Part shown: positions 37,442 to 47,678 of the stretch, piece by piece | How the letters are laid out: the number at the start of each line of letters is the position of its first letter | Numbering within the stretch: position 1 is the first letter of the stretch | NCBI GenBank assembly: GCA_000787465.1 | Contig: JSYX01000061.1 | Location: 27,120 to 91,119 of the forward strand | Source: Thermomucor indicae-seudaticae | Lineage: Eukaryota > Mucoromycota > Mucoromycetes > Mucorales > Lichtheimiaceae | Direction of reading: 5' to 3' | DNA length: 64,000 nt | The notes under the pieces: generated by a model | What the model was told of the DNA's origin: nothing | Seen by the model: the letters and a program-made list of their open reading frames with translations, nothing else | Database searches by the model: none | Translations under genes and position numbers: made by a program

Positions 37442-38242
37442 AGTCCTCATTGCAAACGCTGAAAGCAAAGCTCGCGCCTCCTCCCGTACGTGGTAGGTCT
37501 TCTCACGAATTGCACACACACACGCTATATTACAACATCAAAGAAAAAGAAAAGCACATATTTTTCCTGTTATCTTCCCAAATACTTACATCGTGCATAC
37601 CGAATATTCTTCACGCTTCTGTCCCTGTATAAATAGTCTTCTTGTTCCTTCTTTCGCCAAAGCTTTCTTCATTGCATGTAACATAAACTTATTCTGGCAT
37701 CAGAAGTTCGTATATACCTAAATAAAAAAAATGCTGTTCAAAGAACATTCACGAACAAGTTACAGAAGCACATGGAAGAAATGGAGTGAGTACCGAATTC
37801 CCATTGTCGGGATTTCTTACCTGAGCAGTGCTAAGGGAATTTCTCGGTTGGGAAAACAGCATATGAAGGGTTCCTCATGTTCTTGATTGACGCATCACAG
37901 TCTGCTTGGTCTGCCGATACAGTGAAAATACAAAGAAGCTTCGACGTGTGGTCTTCAGTCTAAAAAAGGATGCTGTCTATGTTTCTGCCTTAGTTCATTT
38001 ACCTTGTTCTCTGACTTGCCCCGTAATTGAACGGCTCTCCGTGGCTGATTACCTTCGGAGGCCAGCCAAGTCTTTATCCTGAAAGGGTCTTTTCCGACTC
38101 TCCAATAATTCACATAAGCGCGAGCTGGTTTGTATGAAAGATCCCATTTCTACGAGGTCAACAGTGTTTCGACCAGACTGCTTGTGTTGGGATATGTGCG
38201 GTTTCAGCAGAGATGCAATCCTTGTGGAACACTACCTTTCAT

Positions 38243-38486
38243 GCCGACGCTTTGAAGAAGAAACGTAGTAATGGCAAGCCGACTCTTACCTTTGGTGCCG
38301 GCGCTTGGAAGAAGAAGAAAAAGAAGAAGGGTAGTAATGGCAAGCTGACTCTAGGCATATATAAAGGCCAGTTCACATTGTGAGACATATATAGCTCTTG
38401 AAACCAAAGCGCGAGGTCAGTTCAGATCGTAAGACGAATAAAGCCCTTGAAACCGAAGTGCGAGGTCAGTTCACATTGAGAGAGCA
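38243..38486. repeat. Two adjacent degenerate tandem repeats
   Basis: Unit A (about 54 bp) occurs at 38243-38285 and 38297-38352: 'gccg(a/g)cgctt(t/g)gaagaag', ending 'gtagtaatggcaag(c/t)(c/t)gactct', the second copy expanded by aag triplets. Unit B (47-49 bp) starts at 38366, 38413 and 38462: 'g(g/a)(c/t)cagttca', ending 'ctcttgaaacc(a/g)aag(c/t)gc' or truncated. Confidence 0.6.
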
Positions 38487-38566
38487 CACAAATATGCGGT
38501 TGACGTTCTCTGTGTAAAACTTAGGAAAATAAGCGCGTCGTGTTTTTCTCCCAAAGACTGTACAGA

Positions 38567-38935
38567 CTAGGACGATTTCCGGTTGCTAAAGAAACTTCCG
38601 TTAGAACGACAGCAAATGTAGTTTCGGTCGGAATGTCTCCGATTGTGTAAACTCGCATTGGCCCAATCGTACATTTGTAGCTGCAAATCTTGTTCAATTA
38701 TCGTGTGCATGCATGCAAACGATCTCGTCATTGCTTGCGTCTGTTGACGTTTTCCACTGCTGCATGCATGAAGTAAGCTGGAGATTTCTGAGGTAGAGCG
38801 AGGTTTGTCGATGTTCACAGGGCTCCTTCGTCCCTGCATTTTGTCCCAAATTCTATTTAAATCAAGCCCAGCCTTTGATATCGATTGTGTTAATGACCAG
38901 ATATCAATATGTTGGAAAAAAGTATGCAATGACAT
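38567..38935 (-). CDS. Hypothetical ORF, doubtful (122 aa)
   Basis: An uninterrupted ATG-to-stop frame with no recognisable domain, no clear promoter and no splice partners. Composition is rich in S, R, H and Q. It lies next to a minisatellite in otherwise non-coding DNA, so it may be chance. Confidence 0.2.
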   Translation of the reverse strand: MSLHTFFQHIDIWSLTQSISKAGLDLNRIWDKMQGRRSPVNIDKPRSTSEISSLLHACSSGKRQQTQAMTRSFACMHTIIEQDLQLQMYDWANASLHNRRHSDRNYICCRSNGSFFSNRKSS

Positions 38936-39479
38936 TGAGAATCCCGGTATTCAAGGCATAAACGGAATTCTTGCATAATATAGCCGAACGGTATGGTCTA
39001 TGATGCATTCTCTTAAACTCAAGTTCTTGTACTTTGGAAGTGAACCGGCATTCCTAGGTCCTTCAAGCCCCAATATCGGACATAGCTTGTTACCGATTTA
39101 CTGGTGTACATAATGCGCTCTTTACGCTGCCCTTTCGGGCGCGCGACAAGTACGTACAATTGGGTCTGTGCGACGCACACATTTTACGATTCAGCCTTGG
39201 ATATATAACCCAATCGTAATCGAAGTCGTTGACACCATCGCAAAATGTTTTCGAACACCGCTCTGCTTGCACCATTTGATGGCGAGTTGACGAGATGTTC
39301 CTTAACGAGCACTCGTGGGAATAACCATGGGAAAGTACCCAAATCATGGGATCATAGAATTTCCGAGGCATAATACATACGAGAGAGAGATAAAAAGAAG
39401 AGCCCGCGGTGAGCGCGATTATCATCATTACTATCCAAGGAAAGACAGAAAAAACGCAACTGACTTTGAAGATTCTTGG

Positions 39480-39487
39480 TATAAAAG
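39480..39487 (+). promoter_or_regulatory. TATA box of permease 2
   Basis: tataaaag 183 bp upstream of the permease 2 start codon; the region between is pyrimidine-rich. Confidence 0.5.
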
Positions 39488-39669
39488 GGCAACTTTTTTT
39501 AGTTTTCCTTCTTTAACCTTTTGATCTGATCTTCAAGGAACCTTATCTTCTTTGTTGTTTCTTTTGACATTTCAAATAATCCAACGCACTATCCGGGTCA
39601 CTGGCCACAACATACTTGCGAATTATTAAACTTTTCTTTCTTCCTCCTTCTGAAAAGCACGCTGCCACC

Positions 39670-41568
39670 ATGGACAAGACAATGGACCCAGTCGACAGCG
39701 AGAAATACGCCCCTACCATCGAAGATGCCGAGTCAGTAGTTCCATCGTCATCCGAGACGACGACTCCAGCTAAGAGAGATCTGAAACGTGGATTGAAAGC
39801 TCGCCACATCCAAATGATTGCGCTGGGTGGAACGATCGGTACGTTTTTCACTTATGCCTTGCTCTCTCCCAAAGACTTATCGTTGATCTAATTCCGTGTT
39901 CAGGTACTGGTCTTTTCATGGCGTCCGGTAAGGCCATTGCCAACGGTGGTCCTGGTGGTGCATTGGTATGTTTGCGAAAAAAGAAAAAAATTTAACCAAG
40001 CAAACAATTAACTGTCTCGAATTTTTTTAGGTCGCCTAGTGAGTGGACTACAGCCGAATGAACGCTCGATTTTTTGATGATCTCTAACTCAATACCCTTT
40101 CTTTTTACAACAGTGCCGTCCTTGGTTTTCTCGTATTCTGCGTGATGATGAGCCTCGGTGAAATGGCCACATTGATTCCTGTTGCTGGAAGCTTTGCTCA
40201 TTTTGCGACGCGCTTTGCCGATCCATCGCTTGGTTTCTGTATTGGCTGGGTCTACTGGGCTAATTGGGCGGTCGGTGTTGCCGTGGAACTGACGGGTGTT
40301 GCCATGATTATGGAATTCTGGGTCCAGAGCGTCAACAGCGTTATCTGGAGTGTCATTTGCCTCGTCATCCTTGTTGCTATCAATGTCTTTTCAGTTAAAG
40401 GCTATGGTGAAGTCGAGTAAGTTGCACCTTTCCTTTCCCCGTATAAAAAGTAAACTAAACACCACTCATTATATATAGATATTGGATTTCATTCGTCAAG
40501 ATCCTAATCGTCGTTATCTTTGTCATTGTTGGCCTGTGCGTCGACACTGGCACTGCTGGTGGTGACTATATCGGCGTGCGTAACTTCCACTTGGCAGGTG
40601 GTGCATTTCCGAACGGATTCATTGGCGTCTTCAACGTATTCTTGACTGCTGCCTTTTCGTTTAATGGCGTTGAAATCGTCGGTATTACCGCTGGTGAATC
40701 GGCCAATCCACACAAGACGATCCCAAGCGCCGTCAAACAAGTGTTTTGGCGTATTGTCCTCTTTTACATCCTGTCCATCCTTGTCATTGGTCTCTGCATT
40801 CCTTACACCGATCCCAATCTTCTTCATGGCGGCAGCAATGTGTCTGTCAGTCCATTTACGCTTGTCTTTCAAAAGGCCGGCGCCAGCTGGGCAGCTGATC
40901 TCATGAACGCCATTATTCTCGTTACCATGGTCAGTGCCGGCAACTCTGGCGTCTACTCGTCCAGTCGCACGCTCCTCGCCTTGGCCAAAAACGGAGATGC
41001 GCCGCGCTTCTTTACTCGGATCAATCGTTTCGGCATTCCAATCTGGTCGGTTTTGGCCACCTGCTTCATTGGTTGCTTGGCCTTCTTGACCAGTCTTTTT
41101 GGTTCTGGCGTCGTCTTCAACTGGCTTACGAATCTTACGTCTGTTGCCGGTCTAATCACCTGGATCGCGATTTCCATTACTCATATCCGATTCCGTATCG
41201 GGTTCCGCAAGCAAGGCCGCTCCCTGGATCAGCTCCCATACGTGGCTCCTTTGTTCCCTTTCGCCGACCTGTTCGTCATCGTTATCGGCACGATCATCGT
41301 CTTTGGTCAAGGATATCAGACATTCGAGGCACCTATTGATGGAAAGAATGTGGTCGCAGCATACATTGGTCTGATTCTGGCGGTCGTGCTATACGTTGGT
41401 CATAAGATCATTCGTCGCCCTGCTTTTGTCAAGTCGGATGAAATGGATTTCGTGACAGGCACTCTGCCCCTCAAGGAGGAGCAAGAAGAAGAATACTCTG
41501 CCGGCAGAGAGACCAAGAAGCCTCTATGGAGAAAGCTTATATCAAAAGTATTCGATACTGTTGCATAA
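39670..41568 (+). CDS. Amino-acid permease 2 (AAT/APC family), 5 exons with an 8-nt microexon
   Basis: Plasma-membrane amino-acid/proton symporter, 543 aa, paralogous to permease 1 at 2583-5512. Exons: 39670-39838, 39904-39965, 40031-40038, 40114-40416, 40479-41568 (1632 nt). The start has an optimal gccaccATGg context. Motifs are 'RGLKARHIQMIALGGTIG', 'GPGGALVAYAVLGFLVF', 'MMSLGEMATLIPVAGSF', 'YWANWAVGVAVELTGVAMI', 'VGITAGESANPHKTIP' and 'SAGNSGVYSSSRTLLALA', with about 12 hydrophobic helices and charged cytosolic ends. The third exon (8 nt) is needed to keep frame and gives the conserved V-A-Y. The C-terminal tail has an acidic 'EEQEEEY' run. Substrate range unknown. Confidence 0.95.
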
Positions 41569-42228
41569 ACTTTGCTGTATTGTACATATGGTTTCAACAA
41601 CATATCATTGTATATTAATATGTATTACTTATACCTAATACTCTTTTCAACAAGAAGATATTGAAAAGCACAATTCCCGAGCTTTTGTATGCAATTGCGA
41701 GGACTAACATGGATAGTAAGATGTGCCGCTAACGGGCTTGACAAAGCACCGACCTGTGTCACAGTCCAGCAGGAGACGCTTCAACATGAACTTGGCCCAA
41801 ATTGAGGCTGTCCGTAATCGCTGCGACATTCTCTCAGCAGACCAAGAATTGAGTCTGAGCATGCAGCTGTTTTACTTGAAGCATGGATTTTCTTAAAGCC
41901 TGCTTTTGCTCTGCATTTGCCGTGAACATGACGAAAGAACACGCGTTTGCCAACAAGGAGAAGCGGTATAATCAGTTGAATTTCAAGGGCCGCTTTCGCT
42001 TCACTTTTTCTTTTTTCCCTCTTTTTTGGTTTTCTTCCACACACTTGCCCCCCCTTTTACAAGTATATAAAGTTTCTTTAAAGCCCTCTACTTTTCTTCC
42101 TTTCGGTCTACATTTACGTCATCGCATTTGGTGAGGATTTCTTGATTCATGGCGCATGACGAAGGTCGTCATCTGACTTTCTTTATTCTGGCTAAAGGAC
42201 CTAGGATTATTCTTGCCATTACAACGAA
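41569..42228. other. Spacer and CDC42 promoter
   Basis: 660 bp. A TATA element tatataaag (42064-42072) lies 157 bp upstream of the CDC42 start codon and follows a long pyrimidine tract. A minus-strand open frame (41781-42044) has no recognisable content. Confidence 0.5.
42064..42072 (+). promoter_or_regulatory. TATA box of CDC42
   Basis: tatataaag embedded after a CT-rich run, at 157 bp from the start codon; the spacing is plausible with a leader of about 100 nt. Confidence 0.5.
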
Positions 42229-43187
42229 ATGCAAACCATAAAGTGTGTTGTCGTCGGAGATGGTGCCGTTGGTAAAGTACGTGAACAGACCTTGCTTCTT
42301 TGGTGGGATGGGACTTACTGTTATCCGGTTGAACTCAATGCTTTTTTCTGCTTCACTAGACTTGTCTGCTGATATCGTACACTACCAACAAATTTCCTTC
42401 CGAATATGTCCCTACGGTGAGTTGTGGAGGGATATAGAGTACGCATGTTGCAAGTATAAATGAGGAAAAACTCTCAGCGTTTTTAAAAATGCGCCGAAAA
42501 AGATACACAGAAAGAGAGCGAGAAAGGGAGAATAAGGAGGAGGACGAACAACGAGCTGACTCACAAAATGTCATGACATTTAGGTTTTTGACAATTATGC
42601 CGTAACCGTCATGATCGGCAAGTTGACCGATAGACAGACAATGGAAACCTTAGCAAACTGACCATTTCTCTCCTTAGGTGATGAACCGTATACACTCGGT
42701 CTTTTTGATACTGCAGGTAAAAATTGCAAAAGAATTATGTTGCTGTGGTTATCGAAAGACTGATCGTTCATGTGTGCGTATGTGAATAGGCCAAGAGGAT
42801 TATGACCGTCTGCGTCCTCTGTCTTATCCGCAAACTGACGTCTTTTTGGTGTGTTTCTCCGTCACTTCACCTGCATCATTCGAAAACGTAAAGGAAAAGT
42901 GGTTCCCAGAAGTTCACCACCACTGTCCTGGCGTGCCATGCCTTATCGTCGGCACTCAGATTGATTTACGTGACGACCCTGGCGTTATAGAAAAGCTCGC
43001 CCGACAGAAACAACGACCGATCAGTTTTGACGCTGGAGAACGGCTTGCACGTGAACTTGGCGCCGTTAAATATGTCGAATGTTCTGCTCTCACTCAAAAG
43101 GGCCTGAAAAACGTTTTCGACGAAGCCATCGTCGCAGCATTGGAACCACCAGTGAAGAAGAAGTCGAAAAAATGCACGATCTTGTAG
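42229..43187 (+). CDS. CDC42: Rho-family GTPase Cdc42
   Basis: Polarity GTPase acting on actin, exocytosis and PAK kinases at the plasma membrane. Five exons: 42229-42276, 42360-42416, 42584-42617, 42678-42716, 42790-43187; 576 nt, exactly 191 aa as in other Cdc42 proteins. All G motifs are present: '[20 protein letters not shown]', switch I '[20 protein letters not shown]', '[20 protein letters not shown]', '[10 protein letters not shown]', '[19 protein letters not shown]'. The polybasic tail 'KKKSKK' is followed by CaaX box CTIL, predicting geranylgeranylation. The third intron begins with GC (gcaagt), not GT. '[12 protein letters not shown]' separates it from Rac and Rho. Confidence 0.98.
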
Positions 43188-43468
43188 ACGTTCTCTCTAT
43201 ACAGTTATCGTCGTTTTTCTTTCTTTCTTCCAAGACCTTCATTTCTTTACGATACTTGCTGCGCGTTTTTTCTCCGTCACTATACCGGGTTTGCAATCTT
43301 GTACTCTATTCAAAGTAATCTCTGAACCTTCTTCTATTTTCTTTCTTTAGCTCGCCTTATTCTCTATATTATCGTCGTCTTGAGAACAAAAAAGCGAGAA
43401 TTTTCCTTCTGTCCTTGTCTGATACAATCGTACATGGATGTAAACTTTATTGGGTGCGTACAAGTAAA

Positions 43469-44888
43469 TCATAGGAAGTATTGGTTGCCTGGCCCAGCTG
43501 AAAACGACTCGTTGTCCATAAACTGGGTATCATTTTCAAGGAATATCCGGTAATCGCTTTCGACTATATAATCACGATCGTCAGGGACCTTCAGGATAGC
43601 TGCTTTGTTACCACAACGATAGCAGTAGTTTGGCGCAGACCATAGAGTGACGAGATTCTTTTCGGCAAAAGGGTAATTGTATCCTTCGTCAACCAGCTGA
43701 TGACTTCGAACAATAAGCCTTACGTTGTTGTTGTGACAGAACTGAACATAACAATGAGCAGCTGCATTCGGAATATCGGCAAGACAAGTGATCTTACAGC
43801 GTTGGTAGGAAGATGGCCAAACAGGAATCCTCCTCCGCGTGGACTAATCGCCCACGCTTCCACTTGAGACTCTGGATCTGACCATAAAAGATCTTATTGC
43901 AATCGTGCATTAGTCAATATGTCTATCTGTAACCGGCTCATGAAAGACTTACCACACGGACCACCCGTCTGAGGCAACTCTTGCATTCGGAAGAGGGTCC
44001 TGGTGTTACCGGATCAGATACTGGTGCATAAGTAAATGATACGTTAGTCATGTACAAACCGGATCGAATCTATAGACGGTAGCTCAGGTGACAATCCGCC
44101 ATGCACACAAAAGATATTTCCATCCACAAGCTATCCAATAAGTCTTGACTGACTCACAGTAACATAGAGACTGCCAACTTACTGCGGCCAAAGGCAGGTA
44201 ATCAAACACAGTACAACACCATTCCCATACTTTCGAACTCTGATATTTTGCAAGACATTCATCTATTCACACACATTACTTCTTCGCAGACCTTCAGCAA
44301 TCAAAATATAGCTTGAACCCACCATAAAAACCGTACACGCGCGTCACGTTTCGACTTTCATGATTTCCCCGTGTTAACGTAATACGATCCGGATATCTGA
44401 TGAAGCCGCCATTGTTATCAACCTACTTCCGGGCGCAACAAAGCTAGATCTTTGCTTACTTGACTTTAAGCAACAAAAGCAACGTCAAGGTTTCGAGCGA
44501 GTAACGTCCTCTGTCCACAAAATCTCCCTATAGTCTCGCATATGCGCTTCCTCAGTTTCGCCCTCTCCGAAATAGTTTTGAGCTTGGATGACGTACCATA
44601 AATATATACGATGTTTCGGGCAAGTCGCCACCAACTTCAAAGAGTTTCAATAAATCATAAAATTGACCATGGATATCTCCACATAAGGTTACAGGAGCTC
44701 TGACTGGAACCACTGTTGACTCTTCGGCCAGGATCTCTTTTAACTTCAAACAAGTTCGTTGAGCACAACCCAGCTCTGCGTCATTTCGATTCAGCGCACT
44801 CCCTTACCTTGTTACAAAGTTGCCGCATGTCATTTTCAGGCAGGTATTTACAGGCCTTGATGGACTCGAGGCATGCGTCAACATCCAT
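43469..44888 (-). CDS. PP2A-family serine/threonine phosphatase, Ppg1/PP6-like
   Basis: Metal-dependent phosphatase catalytic subunit, nine exons: 44888-44808, 44743-44597, 44527-44460, 44396-44323, 44262-44183, 44130-44060, 43999-43953, 43892-43798, 43741-43469; 936 nt, 311 aa. Signature motifs are '[15 protein letters not shown]', '[14 protein letters not shown]', '[20 protein letters not shown]', '[14 protein letters not shown]', 'WSDPESQ', '[10 protein letters not shown]' and '[16 protein letters not shown]'. It ends in YFL, the PP2A-type carboxymethylation tail. '[13 protein letters not shown]' and 'CGNKAAIL' favour the Ppg1 branch, while '[10 protein letters not shown]' recalls PP6/Sit4, so the subfamily is left open. 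It shares a 130-bp divergent promoter with TRAPPC2L. Confidence 0.93.
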
Positions 44889-45018
44889 GGCGCTGGGCTA
44901 GAGAACAAGAAAGCAAAGAAAAAGAGGGAAAAATGGAGCTCTCGTATGCAAAAGCGGCAAAAAAGTCCGCGTTTGGAGTCAGGGTTGAGCATTATTACTT
45001 TATCTTTGTTCAAGGAGT

Positions 45019-45733
45019 ATGAGTAGCGAGATCAATTGTATTGCCCTTATAGGAAAACAGGTATCGTCTAGTTTTTCGACACGCAATCACCAACACAAAA
45101 ATAAAACTTTGTTGCTGCAATGATCAAAAAGAACAACCCTTTGTACATCAAGAACTTTAGTCAAACCCATCCGGATCTCAAGTACCATTACATTGCACAT
45201 ACTTCTATTGACGTCATTGAAGAACGAGGTGAGGCAGAAAGTTAAACAGGATCGGCGATAAGCTATATGCTAACATTAATACAAGTCGCCAACGGACCGA
45301 AAAATCTAGACATGTATCTTGGTCTGCTTTATGCCATGGAAGACTTGGCGGTGTAAGTTCTCTCTTCTCTCCATGCGGCAGATACAGACACCCCGATTGA
45401 TATACGTATATATCACAGGTATGGTTACATAACAAATACACGCGTCAAATTTGTAGTGGTTGTATCTGTGACGGATGGCGTCATTCGGGATGCAGACATG
45501 AAAGCAGTTAAGTGATCGTCCCCTTCTGCCCCCTCTGAATTATGTTCGGAGATCTTACGCATCTCTTTTTGTCACTCTAGATCTTTAAAAAGATCCACAA
45601 TGCATACTTGATCCAAGTATGTAACCCATTTTACCATCTAGATACCCAAAAATCACTCGAAAGTAAAGCCTTCATACGTGCCATTGATGCCATCGGCAAT
45701 GCAGCAAACGCCAAAGCAGCAAACGAAATATAA
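45019..45733 (+). CDS. TCA17: TRAPP complex subunit 2-like (TRAPPC2L / Tca17)
   Basis: Sedlin-fold subunit that stabilises the TRAPP Rab-GEF at the Golgi. Five exons: 45019-45060, 45132-45228, 45286-45352, 45419-45506, 45581-45733; 447 nt, 148 aa. The first exon gives 'INCIALIGKQ', which joins to 'NNPLYIKNFSQTHPDLKYHY', the canonical longin-fold start; a later ATG at 45120 lies inside the intron and would lose the first beta strand. Later blocks are 'LDMYLGLLYAMEDLAVYGYI', 'TRVKFVVVVS' and 'IFKKIHNAYLIQVCNPFYHL'. These match TRAPPC2L rather than TRAPPC2. A slightly longer Ala/Asn-rich C-terminus is present. Confidence 0.93.
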
Positions 45734-46105
45734 ACCGCTAATGATACGTTATTACACGGTTCTCTCTTTCCAATCGAGTTTCTACCGTTCGCTCCTGACG
45801 ATGAGACCAAGAGAAGCGCTGGAAACCAAGGTCGACTACGGTTATTGTCTGGTGCCCAATGACAACTTTCCGAATGCTGTCGCTATAGCCGTGAACCGTA
45901 GTTGTTGTCTATGATACATGTATTTTCCAAGTACAGCACATGGCGCGCTATATGTAGCATTGTCTACAAGCATGAGATTTATTACGGGGGAATATTCTAA
46001 GCCTGCTGCTGCTCGGTTTTCTCTTTGTTGCCACCAAACCTATTTGAACGACATAGACGACAAGTCAATCGCCATATCCCACTTTGCAAAGAAATATACA
46101 CTGAC
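45734..46105. other. Convergent 3' spacer
   Basis: 370 bp between the TRAPPC2L and MPC1 stop codons. Nothing supportable is seen. Confidence 0.5.
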
Positions 46106-46622
46106 TTACTTGTTATATTGAAGATAGCGATAGCCCTGAACCAGCTGTGCCACTTCATTCGTTGCGTGACAAGCGAACAAGAGGTAGTTCTTCGGCTGAA
46201 CGGCTAAAGCAAAACGCATAAACAGACCTGAATACACGCAAAGAGCTATCACACAGAAACTCGCCTTTTAATTCCGTGTCATGACGAAGCAACTAAAAGC
46301 AACTTACCCAAGGTCATGTTGCCCGAAATGTAAGCAGGGTCCTTTTTCAGGTCGGCTATGGCGGCCAGAGGGAAACCCCAGTTAGCAACCGGACCCCAGA
46401 AATGCTAATATAACCCGTAATAATAAACTACGTCAGCTTTGCTTCATGAGTTGTAAAGAAAAAAAGGAGACGTTACGGTGCTAAAAGAGAGACAAGTGAG
46501 AAAAACACGAGAAAACAATCAATTCTATTTGTCCCTTCCTACCTCATGAGGTAACTCCTGAATTCCTTGGAGGAGAGCTTTTGTACAAATCGATTAGCAA
46601 TGGATCCCGATGCTTGCGACAT
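46106..46622 (-). CDS. MPC1: Mitochondrial pyruvate carrier subunit MPC1, with a 4-nt exon
   Basis: Inner-membrane subunit of the pyruvate carrier. Four exons: 46622-46543, 46480-46477, 46404-46308, 46245-46106; 321 nt, 106 aa (human about 109). The reading gives '[20 protein letters not shown]', then '[20 protein letters not shown]', '[20 protein letters not shown]' and '[19 protein letters not shown]', which is unmistakable MPC1. The second exon is only four bases (cacc on the minus strand) between a ttttag acceptor and a gtaacg donor. Without it exons 1 and 3 are out of frame, and with it the invariant M-S-T-H-F-W is restored. Three short hydrophobic helices; internal targeting, no cleavable presequence. 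Confidence 0.93.
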
Positions 46623-46959
46623 GTTGTTCGGGTAAATTTGGAAAAAGCCGGAGAAAAGGTGAAAAACTTGTGCGAAGAGCGTATTTTTTTATTGTCGGAA
46701 AAACTTTCGGTCTGTGATCAAGTTTCCCCACACATAAAACCCGGGATAACGGGGAGATCGAACCTTATAGAGATAAATTGGCCTAAAGCTTTGTTTTTTT
46801 TTCGCCACTGTAATAAGGAGGCAGCCACCCGTATAGTAGGGAAATCAAAAGGGGGCATTGTTATTGTTAGCTCAACGCATATAAAGGAGAAGGGGAATAA
46901 TCCATTGTCAATATTGGAGTAGTCTACTCTTCGTTCTTCATCCTCTTTCTTACCAAAAG
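46623..46959. promoter_or_regulatory. Divergent promoter of MPC1 and the 176-aa gene
   Basis: 337 bp between opposite start codons. On the plus side a TATA element tataaag is at 46880-46886, 80 bp before the ATG at 46960. Confidence 0.5.
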
Positions 46960-47490
46960 ATGCCTACTATTTCAACTCGAAAACTGCGTTTTCCTGTCAT
47001 TTCTTCGTCATCCAAAGATCAAGAAGAAGGGTCATGCCGTCTATGCGAATGTCATCGAGAATCCAGTTCGAAAAGCTCTTCACTTACACCTCGACGGCGC
47101 TGGTTTGGTCGTATCCGTCGTCGACCATCTTTATCATCTTGTTGCACCGCTGAGCGAGAAGCAAGAAAGAAAACGCTTCTAAAAGAGTTTGAGGAATTGT
47201 ATCAGAATGCCGAGGCAGAAGTAAGTGAATACAGCGTGGCCCACTCAAGGATCGTCCACTCATCTTCGTTAAACGGTTTGCTCCAGCTCGTTTACGCTAC
47301 AGAGTCACAAAGCTCTATCTACTATGCAAGCGATTGGGTCGCAGCCAAAGATGCACTAGACGCATGGCTTCGCCATTACGACGAGCTATGTCAAGTGCTG
47401 GATGAGTCAGAAATAGCTGAAGTCAACAGTCAGTGGGAAAACCTGCGCAGGCAGCTTTATGAACAGCTTAGGGCATTGCCTCCACCCTGA
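46960..47490 (+). CDS. Hypothetical protein, basic N-terminus plus helical C-terminus (176 aa)
   Basis: Single exon from an ATG in aaaagATGcc context, with a TATA box 80 bp upstream and an AT-rich 3' flank, so it is likely a real gene. Residues 1-60 are Ser/Arg/Cys-rich ('CRLCECHRESSSKSSS', 'RRRWFGRIRRRPSL'). Residues 65-176 form amphipathic helices ('KKTLLKEFEELYQNAEAEV', 'AAKDALDAWLRHYDELCQVL', 'WENLRRQLYEQLRALP'), consistent with a coiled-coil or helical bundle. No family recognised. Function unknown. Confidence 0.6.
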   Translation: MPTISTRKLRFPVISSSSKDQEEGSCRLCECHRESSSKSSSLTPRRRWFGRIRRRPSLSSCCTAEREARKKTLLKEFEELYQNAEAEVSEYSVAHSRIVHSSSLNGLLQLVYATESQSSIYYASDWVAAKDALDAWLRHYDELCQVLDESEIAEVNSQWENLRRQLYEQLRALPPP

Positions 47491-47678
47491 AACACGCTGG
47501 ATCGAGTCGTTTCTTTGTGCCTTTGTACTGTACATATTTGAAAGTCAATATATATTATAGCTTTTGCATAAGTATGGCGTCAACTCGTCTAGAACAACTT
47601 CTACACAAGCCATCTATGAGATTACAAGTTATTTCGCACAGGGTTTTGCTTGCTGATCGCCCTTGGCAAGCGTGTTAG

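Larger units (their letters stand above)
37442..39669. other. Spacer with minisatellite, doubtful minus-strand ORF and permease-2 promoter
   Basis: About 2.2 kb without a firm gene. It contains the short tandem repeats at 38243-38486, an open frame at 38567-38935 (-), and a TATA box at 39480-39487 serving permease 2. Confidence 0.5.

Noticed and set aside
45120..45228. TRAPPC2L start at the ATG at 45120
   Set aside because: It loses the first beta strand; exon 45019-45060 joined to 45132 restores the family N-terminus exactly.
46740..46765. tRNA B box (ggttcgatctcc on the minus strand)
   Set aside because: No A box, no cloverleaf and no 3' pairing within 100 bp.
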